Below, piece by piece: positions 1-5,147 of a stretch of 5,328 bases of DNA. The translations under genes were made by a program, and so were the position numbers. The stretch spans positions 1 to 5,328 of the forward strand of contig JAJYQZ010000005.1 in the NCBI GenBank assembly GCA_021794335.1, given 5' to 3'. The notes under the pieces were generated by a model. The model saw only the letters and a program-made list of their open reading frames with translations, searched no databases and had not been told where the DNA came from. Every line of letters starts with the position of its first letter. Within the stretch, counting starts at the first letter, position 1. This stretch comes from a bacterium. Its GTDB lineage: Bacteria; SZUA-79; Acidulodesulfobacterales; Acidulodesulfobacteraceae.

Positions 1-36
1 TCCCCCGCAGCGCTGTTAGCCGCCCGCCGGCATGTC

Positions 37-249
37 ATGGCGGGTTTGGAATCCACGGGAGGAAGACCGTCCGTCATTAAAAACGGCGAGAGGAAGAAGA
101 TACCTTTCTACAAAGAAGATTGGGACGCATTAAAAAATATCGCGCGTGATTATAGGGAAAAGGAAAACATCAAAGTAAGCCCCGGCCAGATAGCGGCTAT
201 TTTGATTCATAAGGAATTGACGGAGAAATTAAAACAGGAAAGCCCCTAA
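37..249 (+). CDS. Small ribbon-helix-helix-like protein, possibly 5' partial
   Basis: This is a 70-residue basic, lysine-rich protein if it starts at the ATG at 37. It has a GGRPS segment (residues 8-12), then a short basic strand-like stretch (RKKIPFY, about 19-25), a helix (about 27-41) and a second helix opened by SPGQIAAILIHKEL (about 48-61). That strand-helix-helix order, with a GRP motif before it, resembles small CopG/Arc-type DNA-binding proteins of plasmids, phages and mobile islands, but no specific family is recognised. No SD precedes the ATG, and the frame stays open to base 1, adding SPAALLAARRHV, so the true start may lie outside the window. The bases before the ATG are much more GC-rich than the rest. 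It sits just inside the tRNA-His fragment, so it may be the last gene of an integrated element. A 7-bp direct repeat (TAATGGC twice) overlaps the stop. Confidence 0.6.
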   Translation: MAGLESTGGRPSVIKNGERKKIPFYKEDWDALKNIARDYREKENIKVSPGQIAAILIHKELTEKLKQESP

Positions 250-330
250 TGGCTAATGGCGGAATTTTCACATGGGCAAGTTTAATAAAGACAAAATTAT
301 TTAATAAAATTAAATAGTTATAAAGTAAGG

Positions 331-383
331 GCTTTGGATTGTGACTCCGGTGGTCGCAGGTTCAAAACCTGTCATCCACCCCA
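331..383 (+). pseudogene. 3' fragment of tRNA-His (anticodon GTG), putative attachment site
   Basis: The fragment folds as the 3' two thirds of a tRNA. The anticodon stem is 334-338 with 346-350 (two G-U pairs), and the loop TTGTGAC puts anticodon GTG at 341-343. The variable loop is 351-355. The T stem is 356-360 with 368-372 around loop TTCAAAA. The 3' acceptor strand is 373-379, followed by C at the discriminator position (380) and an encoded CCA (381-383). Anticodon GTG together with a C discriminator identifies tRNA-His. The expected 5' acceptor strand (GTGGATG, with an extra G before it) and a D arm are absent from the AT-rich bases upstream, so it cannot make a working tRNA. It most likely marks an att site. 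Confidence 0.8.
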
Positions 384-457
384 TTTAAAACCGCGGTATT
401 TAAGGCATTTCAGTCAGGTTCCAAACCGCCCGATTATAACCGATTGTCTTATATTTT

Positions 458-637
458 TTATTTCAAGTTTGTTTTTTTATCAATTATAGGACAAATTGAA
501 GAACCTGAAGTCCCTGTTCTTTGTTTTAAACGTTCTTCAAGCTTCACTTTTAATTCCCTAAGGCCGTTTATCTTCAGCTCTATTTCTTTTATTTTATTGT
601 TCATTAAGCTTTTTGCATAAGTGCAGATTAGCCCATT
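458..637 (-). pseudogene. C-terminal remnant of a MerR/ZntR-type metal regulator
   Basis: The minus-strand frame from 637 to the TAA at 458-460 encodes about 59 residues. It runs from NGLICTYAKSL through a heptad-rich helix (KIKEIELKINGLRELKVKLEERL) to GTSGSSICPIID. This has the architecture of the dimerisation helix and metal-binding tail of MerR-family regulators such as ZntR, where a Cys opens the helix and a Cys-x-I-(L/I) motif closes the tail. Here the opening Cys and the tail Cys are kept, while the paired Cys of the ZntR metal loop is missing. No winged-helix DNA-binding domain is found upstream: an in-frame stop lies at 638-640 and frames further upstream are broken. An ATG at 602-604 could start a 48-residue peptide, but the piece is better read as a decayed gene. 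It lies on the chromosomal side of the tRNA-His scar. Confidence 0.55.
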
Positions 638-709
638 TTAGTCTTGGCTTTGGGGAGTAGTTTAATACGCATTCATCTTATTAATGCTCCATTGTGCATT
701 TTTTAATTT

Positions 710-1165
710 TCATAATTTTCTAAGTTTGTCGATAAGCATATTTCTTGATTTACTTGTAAATCCTTTCTCGGGATCCGTTATAATGCAATATTTCCAAAGT
801 TCCGGCTTTATAGCTTCCTGCGCATCGTCTATAATAATAAAATTGCCCGGTTTAAGAATCTTTAGCGATTCTTCTATTTCATTTGACCTGAAATATTTAG
901 ATTCAAACCCTGCTGAAAATGATATGACGGGCGTAACGCCTATAATAATATTTTTAATATCGTCGGAAAATATGTTTTTAAGACTCTTTATTGGATAATG
1001 TGTTCTCCATCTTGACGATATCACTATTTTAAGATTTTTTTCTTTTATAAACGGTTCTATAGTTTTTTCGATAAGCGGAAGATTGCAGAATTCTTTCCAT
1101 TCTCCGCATCCAAAAGGATGTGTTACCCCGTCAAAATCAAGATATATTATATTCATTATGTTCAT
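710..1165 (-). CDS. Small HAD-superfamily protein (HAD_SAK_2-like)
   Basis: This is a single-domain HAD-fold protein of about 150 residues, predicted cytosolic. Motif I is IIYLDFDGV, with the nucleophile-type Asp and the second Asp two residues on. Motif II is VISSRWR, the 'SSxWR' form. There is a conserved R..EIEESL segment, then motif IV IIIDDAQE with two acidic residues. The C-terminal ITDPEKGFT matches the 'td...GLt' ending of the family annotated as HAD domains in Swiss-Army-knife RNA-repair proteins. All expected catalytic acids are present, so a phosphatase-type activity is possible, but the substrate is unknown. The frame could begin at a GTG at 1201, but the fold starts just before the YLDFDG strand, so ATG at 1165 (GGAA about ten bases upstream) or 1156 is more likely. 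It is co-oriented with the permease upstream, about 150 bp apart, and followed by the MerR remnant. Confidence 0.75.
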   Translation of the reverse strand: MNIMNIIYLDFDGVTHPFGCGEWKEFCNLPLIEKTIEPFIKEKNLKIVISSRWRTHYPIKSLKNIFSDDIKNIIIGVTPVISFSAGFESKYFRSNEIEESLKILKPGNFIIIDDAQEAIKPELWKYCIITDPEKGFTSKSRNMLIDKLRKL

Positions 1166-1313
1166 ATGTATGTTTTCCATATTTCTTATCTTATTTGCCA
1201 CATTTTATACAGGTTCGTCGTGATTTTTTCGGGGACAGCATATGCGAAAACGGCAGTTATGAGAGTTAAATGCTGATAAAGGAGGGGCATATAATTTCCA
1301 ATTCAGATCTTTT

Positions 1314-2435
1314 TTAAATCTTTACCCATCCCCTCCTCATAAGTTCGTTAAGGATAACCCCTGCTACAAATGCCACTCCCATATTCCACATTGCAAGAGC
1401 CGCTACAAATAACATCAAATATACATCCTTTTTCTCTTTCCCGATGTCTTTAGAAGTGGAGGCTAACTCGAGGCCTGCAAAAAAGAGTATTACTCCGATA
1501 ATGGCATCAGGGAACGCTTTTAACATAATCAATGTTGAATGACCGCCGAATAGCGAAAGCAAAAGCACGAGTGAACCCAAAATAACTAATGCGCCGCCTG
1601 TACGGGCGCCGAAACGTACATGCCCCGCCATTCCTCCGGCGCCATGGCACATGGGAACACCTCCGACCAGCGGGGAAAACAGGTTCATAAGTCCGGTAGA
1701 TATCGCCATTTTTCTTTCTGTCACGGGACGATCGGGGAAAAGCTCGTTGTTCTCATGAGTAATTGCAATTATGGCATTGCCAAGCGTAAGCGGTATCTGG
1801 GGCAGCGCCAGCAGAAATAAACCGGATAGCAGGGTGTCCCATGAGAGAAAGCGCAATGAAAGGGATGGAAACTCAAAAGCCAAACCCGTTTTGGCAAGCT
1901 CGGAAGGCAGTTCGGGATGACTTAAAATAGCTCCGACTATTCCAAGAATAAGCAAAGCAAACATGGCGGGAAAGCGGGTTGCAAATAAGAGTAATGTTAC
2001 AGCCACCCCTAAGGCGGCCAATGGCCAGTTTGAACTCATACGGATAATGCCCATTTCCGCAAATGTAAGACCCAGCCCGAGCATAATTCCGCGAACCACC
2101 GGCTTAGAAGCCAACCTGCCGAAAAATTCTACCGTTCTTGTGATGCCAAGGAAAAACCACGTTACCCCGATAATGAGACCAGCCGACCAAACCATGGACG
2201 GGGTTACAAGTTTTGGATGGGAAAGGGCAAAGCCGCCTATCGCTTTCATCGGTTGAATGGGAACGGGGGTTTTATAAAAAAGCCCGGTTGCTATTTTGGA
2301 TAGGCCGAAAGCAAAAAGGACCCCCACAGGATTCATATGAAGCACTATAATGTAGGCTAAAACAAACGGTATGAGTGTTCCAATATCTCCAAAGGCTCCA
2401 GCCCATTCATTAATGCCGTAATGGTTAGAAGACAT
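1314..2435 (-). CDS. MOT1-type molybdate/sulfate permease
   Basis: This 373-residue inner-membrane protein is almost entirely hydrophobic, with about ten to twelve membrane segments. It carries both signature repeats of the MFS_MOT1 family, a relative of SulP sulfate permeases. The N-terminal copy has GAFGDIGTLIPF (13-24) and VPIQPMKAIGG (58-68). The C-terminal copy has LPQIPLTLGNAI (211-222) and PLVGGVPMCHGAGGMAGHVR (255-274) followed by FGART. Length and both motifs are complete, so the gene looks intact. Known members import molybdate, and some bacterial relatives are annotated as sulfate transporters, so the anion is not certain. The start is ATG at 2435 with AAGGA nine bases upstream. 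There is no molybdenum-cofactor gene or ModE-type regulator nearby. The leader is occupied by a transposon-protein remnant whose frame crosses this start codon. No convincing terminator follows the stop. Confidence 0.85.
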   Translation of the reverse strand: MSSNHYGINEWAGAFGDIGTLIPFVLAYIIVLHMNPVGVLFAFGLSKIATGLFYKTPVPIQPMKAIGGFALSHPKLVTPSMVWSAGLIIGVTWFFLGITRTVEFFGRLASKPVVRGIMLGLGLTFAEMGIIRMSSNWPLAALGVAVTLLLFATRFPAMFALLILGIVGAILSHPELPSELAKTGLAFEFPSLSLRFLSWDTLLSGLFLLALPQIPLTLGNAIIAITHENNELFPDRPVTERKMAISTGLMNLFSPLVGGVPMCHGAGGMAGHVRFGARTGGALVILGSLVLLLSLFGGHSTLIMLKAFPDAIIGVILFFAGLELASTSKDIGKEKKDVYLMLFVAALAMWNMGVAFVAGVILNELMRRGWVKI

Positions 2436-2637
2436 GAATCAACATCCTTATTAGAATAACCTTCTTTCCGATATAGGAGGTAGCGCAGTTTCCCACCCTG
2501 CCCGAGCCGTTGACTATGGCTGGCTTTACCCCTTGCCGGTTTAAAAACCTCAGGTAGTAAAGCTCGAAGGAATCAATTTTATTTTCTTTGTAAGTTACGT
2601 TATATTTTAAGCTAATAAAATAATATGTCGTTTTGGT
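2425..2637 (-). pseudogene. Remnant resembling a DUF2080 transposon-encoded protein
   Basis: A minus-strand frame is open from a stop at 2638-2640 to a TAA at 2425-2427 and encodes 70 residues. Its core reads KIDSFELYYLRFLNRQGVKP, then a Gly/Asn-rich stretch NGSGRVGNCATSYIGKKV ending in ILIRM. The pattern VKP...GsGRV...yIGKKVxxi recalls the short DUF2080 proteins carried by some IS200/IS605-related elements, although the usual 'P-K-x-W' before IGK is replaced by TS. There is no ATG, GTG or TTG in a position to start it, so it looks dead. It is markedly more GC-rich than the AT-rich DNA upstream, and it ends inside the fourth codon of the permease, sharing the permease SD and start codon. The family call is from memory of the pattern; chance coding-like sequence is possible. 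Confidence 0.4.
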
Positions 2638-2655
2638 TTAATTGTCAAATAAATT

Positions 2656-2791
2656 TTAATGTTTGTTAATGTTTGTGGTAGATATCCGGGAAAAAATAGA
2701 TTGGCAAGTTTGTTTAAGTTTGCTTTAATGCATATAAAGAATACCTTAAAGCATTAAATAATTCTGAAAAGACTGAAGATTACTGAAGATT
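2656..2791. repeat. Cluster of three 10-bp tandem duplications
   Basis: Three different 10-bp units each occur twice in direct tandem: TTAATGTTTG at 2656-2665 and 2666-2675 (perfect), AAGTTTGTTT at 2706-2715 with AAGTTTGCTT at 2716-2725 (one mismatch), and ACTGAAGATT at 2772-2781 and 2782-2791 (perfect). The period equals about one helical turn. The stretch contains no supportable gene on either strand. It could be an operator region for the divergent permease and cobalt-transport genes, replication slippage, or the body of a decayed insertion element. Confidence 0.6.
2724..2758. repeat. Inverted repeat, 8-bp perfect arms
   Basis: TTTAATGC at 2724-2731 is the exact reverse complement of GCATTAAA at 2751-2758, with a 19-bp AT-rich spacer. 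It lies between the second and third tandem duplications. No poly-T tract follows, so it is not a usual terminator. It could be a protein-binding site or part of an insertion-element end. Confidence 0.4.
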
Positions 2792-2862
2792 ATGGAAAGA
2801 AAAATCATATCCTTAATTTGACTTTTTGTATTTCCCGTGATAATCTTTTAACTGACATTGCC

Positions 2863-2896
2863 AAGAAGTCTCGCCCGTAAGGGCGGGGTAGTTCAC
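2863..2896 (+). mobile_element. IS200/IS605-type right end (omega-RNA 3' hairpin), orphan
   Basis: The segment reads AAGAAGTCTCGCCC, a GTAA loop, then GGGCGGGGTAGTTCAC. The stem pairs 2870-2876 with 2881-2887 and ends in TAGTTCAC. This is the familiar layout at the 3' end of TnpB-encoding IS200/IS605-family elements, where the hairpin and the terminal TTCAC form both the transposon right end and the end of the omega-RNA scaffold. In a working element, tnpB would lie to the left on this strand, but the permease occupies that position in the opposite direction. This is therefore a remnant or a non-autonomous end. If transcribed, the guide would start at 2897, just inside the promoter region of the cobalt transporter. 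Confidence 0.6.
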
Positions 2897-2903
2897 AAAA
2901 TCG

Positions 2904-2924
2904 TTCATTGTAAATGAATATAAA
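2904..2924 (+). promoter_or_regulatory. Candidate promoter with palindrome for the riboswitch transcript
   Basis: TTCATT-GTA-AATGAA (2904-2918) is a perfect 15-bp palindrome immediately followed by TATAAA (2919-2924), a good -10 box. A start about seven bases later, near 2931, would put the 5' end right at the riboswitch P1 stem (2933), which supports the placement. No good -35 box sits at 17 bp; TTCACA at 2892-2897 is 21 bp away. The palindrome may be an operator. Confidence 0.4.
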
Positions 2925-2932
2925 CTAAACTT

Positions 2933-3118
2933 TATCTTAAAAGTTTAGGGAAATAGGTGAAAATCCTGTGCTGTTCCCGCAGCCGTGATAACTTATAACG
3001 GGTTTTTCTTTTTAAAGCCGCTATAAAGAATGTTCTACTTGGCCACTGGTAAGATTGATGAATACCGGGAAGGCGGAATGTTCTCATGTTTAAGCCGGAA
3101 GACCTGCTTTTTAAGATA
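2933..3118 (+). promoter_or_regulatory. Cobalamin riboswitch
   Basis: All the conserved blocks are present in order: GGGAAATAGGTGAAAATCC (2948-2966), CTGTTCCCGCAGC (2971-2983), GCCACTG (3042-3048), CGGGAAGGCGG (3066-3076) and the B12 box AGCCGGAAGACCTGC (3093-3107). The domain is closed by a perfect 10-bp P1 stem, TATCTTAAAA (2933-2942) with TTTTAAGATA (3109-3118). It lies directly upstream of a NiCoT transporter, a standard B12-regulon gene. In this class, bound adenosylcobalamin normally lowers expression. There is no terminator hairpin with a U tract before the gene, so control is probably at translation. AGACCT of the B12 box (3100-3105) is complementary to AGGTCT overlapping the SD (3141-3146), a possible part of the switch. 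Confidence 0.95.
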
Positions 3119-3137
3119 CTATTTTAATTTAATTGGC

Positions 3138-3143
3138 GGGAGG
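3138..3143 (+). promoter_or_regulatory. Strong SD deciding the cobalt-transporter start
   Basis: GGGAGG lies seven bases before ATG 3151. It rules out the upstream in-frame TTG at 3133, which would place the SD inside the coding region. This is also the likely site of riboswitch control. Confidence 0.85.
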
Positions 3144-3150
3144 TCTAATT

Positions 3151-4188
3151 ATGTTTTTACATCCTTTTAATTCATTAACTTTTAAAAAAAGGCTTATTCT
3201 TCTTTACGCATTTTTAATTGCTTTTCTGTTATTTTCCGTAATTGTCTTGATCGACAGGTCAAGGGTCTTTCCTGCACTGTTAAGTTTAGGCACGCTTGCT
3301 TTTTTCTTTGGCTTAAAGCATGCCATGGATGCCGATCATATTGCCGCAATCGATAACACGACAAGAAAATTAATGAATGACGGTCAAAAGCCGATCGGCG
3401 TCGGATTTTTCTTCTCAATCGGGCACGCATTGTCGGTCTTTATTTTAACAATAATAACGATTATAATTGGAACATTTGTAGTTAAAACTTATCCTGAATT
3501 GGGTAATCTGGGCAGTATGATAGGAACAGGCGTTTCGGCTTTATTTTTATATTTAATTGCATTTATGAATCTCGTCATTCTGGTAAGTGTCGTTAAGATT
3601 GCAAGGGATTTTAAAAACATTAAAAATAAAAAAATAGAAGATGAACTTTTAAAAAGAGGATTCATGTTCCGGTATTTTAGCGGAGTCATGAAAATCATCA
3701 AGTCAAGCTGGCAGATGTTTTTTGTCGGAATTTTATTCGGTATAGGTTTTGATACGGCAACCGAGGTTGCCGTATTATCTATTTCAGCCGTATTTGCTTC
3801 ATCCGGCAGACCGCTAATCGATGTTTTGACACTGCCTTTATTATTTGCGTCCGGCATGGTATTACTTGATTCAACCGACGGTGTCATAATGCAGTATGCT
3901 TATAGCTGGGCTTTCTTGAATCCTGTAAGGAAAATCTTTTACAACATTTCTATCACAAGCATTTCTGTTTTTTTAGCATTTTGCATCGGAACGGTGGAAT
4001 GGCTTCAGGTTATAGGAATGGAATTTAATTTTACGGGGGAACCGTGGGATTTCTTTAATAATATTTCCTTTGCAATGTTAGGCGGGATTATAGCGGGCAT
4101 ATTGACATCGGCATGGCTTGTGTCATTGCTGGTTTATAAGCTCACAGGGGTTGAAGAAAGATATGATGACGGTAAAAAAGAGGCTTAA
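3151..4188 (+). CDS. NiCoT-family nickel/cobalt transporter, probably cobalt
   Basis: This 345-residue inner-membrane permease imports Co2+ and/or Ni2+. It has about eight membrane segments and all four NiCoT (HoxN/NixA/NhlF) signatures. These are HAMDADHIAAIDNTTRKL (57-74, containing the essential HX4DH: His57, Asp62, His63), GFFFSIGHALSVF (85-97, the 'FSLGHS' block), FGIGFDTATEV (196-206) and SGMVLLDSTDGVIM (234-247). Length is typical and the gene is intact. Sequence alone does not separate nickel from cobalt in this family, but control by the cobalamin riboswitch just upstream points to cobalt for B12 synthesis. The ATG is chosen for its strong SD. A cytoplasmic lysine-rich loop lies at about 149-170. 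The glucose-dehydrogenase gene follows 49 bp later with no visible terminator, so they may share a transcript. Confidence 0.92.
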   Translation: MFLHPFNSLTFKKRLILLYAFLIAFLLFSVIVLIDRSRVFPALLSLGTLAFFFGLKHAMDADHIAAIDNTTRKLMNDGQKPIGVGFFFSIGHALSVFILTIITIIIGTFVVKTYPELGNLGSMIGTGVSALFLYLIAFMNLVILVSVVKIARDFKNIKNKKIEDELLKRGFMFRYFSGVMKIIKSSWQMFFVGILFGIGFDTATEVAVLSISAVFASSGRPLIDVLTLPLLFASGMVLLDSTDGVIMQYAYSWAFLNPVRKIFYNISITSISVFLAFCIGTVEWLQVIGMEFNFTGEPWDFFNNISFAMLGGIIAGILTSAWLVSLLVYKLTGVEERYDDGKKEA

Positions 4189-4237
4189 TTTATGATCATT
4201 TAATTCCTGAAATATATTATATGGGGGGATTTTAATT

Positions 4238-5020
4238 ATGAATGTCGATTTAAAAGGTAAGAGAGCTTTGATTACGGGCGCAAGTTCAGGACTCGGCGAG
4301 GTTATTGCTAAAGAATTTGCAGCCGATGGGGCAAAGATAGGCCTTAACTACCATTCGGAAGCGGAAGCAGCCGGGAAAATTGCCTCAGGGATAAGAAAAA
4401 ATGGGGGCGCCGTGCTTACTTTGCAGTCCGATGTTTCGGATGCGGGTTTGGTTGAAGCAATGATAAATGCTTTTGTAAAAGAATGGGGCGGGATAGATAT
4501 TCTCGTAAATAATGCGGGAATCGACGGAGTCCGCTCCCTTGTATGGGAATCCGATATATCCGAATGGGAAAAGGTGGTAAAAATTAATCTCTTCGGGCCG
4601 TTTTACTGCTCCAGAGAGGCTTTAAAATATATGGTAATTCAAAAAAGCGGCGTAATTTTAAATATAACTTCTGTCCATGAAAATATTCCATGGAGCGGCT
4701 ACAGCGGATATGCCGCCGCAAAAGCGGGTTTATCTATGTTAACAAAAACTATGGCACAGGAAGTCGGCTCTTTAGGAATAAGAATAATATCTTTAGCTCC
4801 GGGCGCAATTAAAACGCCTATTAATCAAAATGTTTGGGATAATCCCGAAACCCTTGGCAATCTTCTTAAAAAAATACCGCTTGGAAGAATGGGAGAATGT
4901 GAAGAAGTAGCCAGGGTAGCCGCTTTTTTGGTTTCCGATCATGCGTCGTATGTGACAGGTAGTACAATATTTGTGGATGGAGCAATGATCGATTATTCTA
5001 ATTTTACGCATGGGGGCTAA
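4238..5020 (+). CDS. gdh: Glucose 1-dehydrogenase-like SDR oxidoreductase
   Basis: This 260-residue cytosolic protein is a classical short-chain dehydrogenase. The Rossmann cofactor motif is TGASSGLG (13-20), with NNAG at 91-94 and catalytic Asn117, Ser145, Tyr158 and Lys162 (YAAAK). Beyond the general fold it matches Bacillus glucose 1-dehydrogenases closely from memory: TSVHENIPW before the active-site Tyr, PGAIKTPIN (188-196), and the ending ASYVTGSTIFVDG...YSNF, at nearly the same length (261 in Bacillus). It should oxidise beta-D-glucose to glucono-1,5-lactone with NAD(P)+; NYHS after the second strand is compatible with NADP. Other sugars cannot be excluded. The start ATG has a GGGGGGA SD about eight bases upstream. 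It lies between a B12-controlled cobalt importer and a GH15 glucoamylase-like gene, and the latter supports a role in glucose use. Confidence 0.82.
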   Translation: MNVDLKGKRALITGASSGLGEVIAKEFAADGAKIGLNYHSEAEAAGKIASGIRKNGGAVLTLQSDVSDAGLVEAMINAFVKEWGGIDILVNNAGIDGVRSLVWESDISEWEKVVKINLFGPFYCSREALKYMVIQKSGVILNITSVHENIPWSGYSGYAAAKAGLSMLTKTMAQEVGSLGIRIISLAPGAIKTPINQNVWDNPETLGNLLKKIPLGRMGECEEVARVAAFLVSDHASYVTGSTIFVDGAMIDYSNFTHGG

Positions 5021-5025
5021 CTAAC

Positions 5026-5062
5026 CCTAATTAATGAAATTAATTAAAAATAAAAAATTAGG
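5026..5062 (+). terminator. AT-rich hairpin, weak candidate terminator
   Basis: Two overlapping foldings are possible just after the dehydrogenase stop: CCTAATT (5026-5032) with AATTAGG (5056-5062), or AATTAAT (5029-5035) with ATTAATT (5039-5045) around a GAA loop. The stems are AT-rich and only short, mixed T runs follow, so termination here is doubtful. The rest of the 127-bp gap is AT-rich, with no other clear signal. Confidence 0.2.
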
Positions 5063-5147
5063 ATTTAGTCTGATTTTTAATTTAATAAAAGTATAAATGT
5101 AAATAACAAATAATAACGATAAACGGAAGATTAAGAGGATAGAAAGA

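Larger units (their letters stand above)
1..383 (+). mobile_element. Putative distal end of an element integrated in tRNA-His
   Basis: The 3' half of a tRNA-His gene at 331-383 lacks any 5' half. When an integrase uses the 3' end of a tRNA gene, the intact tRNA is rebuilt at one end of the element and a 3' fragment is left at the other. Because the fragment points to the right, the element should lie to its left, so the small gene at 37-249 would be its last gene. No integrase is visible here and the other end is outside the window. A simple deletion that broke a tRNA gene would look the same. Confidence 0.5.

Noticed and set aside
684..998. 104-residue plus-strand frame opposite the HAD gene
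   Set aside because: It is a shadow of the minus-strand gene, which has clear catalytic motifs; this frame shows none.
1300..1320. AGATCT-T-rich-AAATCT as a terminator of the permease
   Set aside because: Only four base pairs form without mismatch and no GC-rich stem is present.
2436..2580. GC-rich leader of the molybdate permease considered as a molybdenum-cofactor riboswitch
   Set aside because: No confident Moco-motif layout could be recognised, and the stretch reads as an open frame resembling a transposon protein. A covariance search would settle it.
3133..3150. Upstream TTG start for the cobalt transporter
   Set aside because: It would put the strong GGGAGG SD inside the gene; ATG 3151 is correctly spaced from that SD.
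3489..3887. 132-residue minus-strand frame inside the cobalt transporter
   Set aside because: It is antisense to a gene with complete NiCoT signatures and has no recognisable domain.
4974..4980. GTGGATG, which matches the expected missing 5' acceptor strand of the tRNA-His, as if the tRNA were split
   Set aside because: It lies inside the dehydrogenase gene (the FVDG codons) and is not followed by a D arm, so the match is chance.
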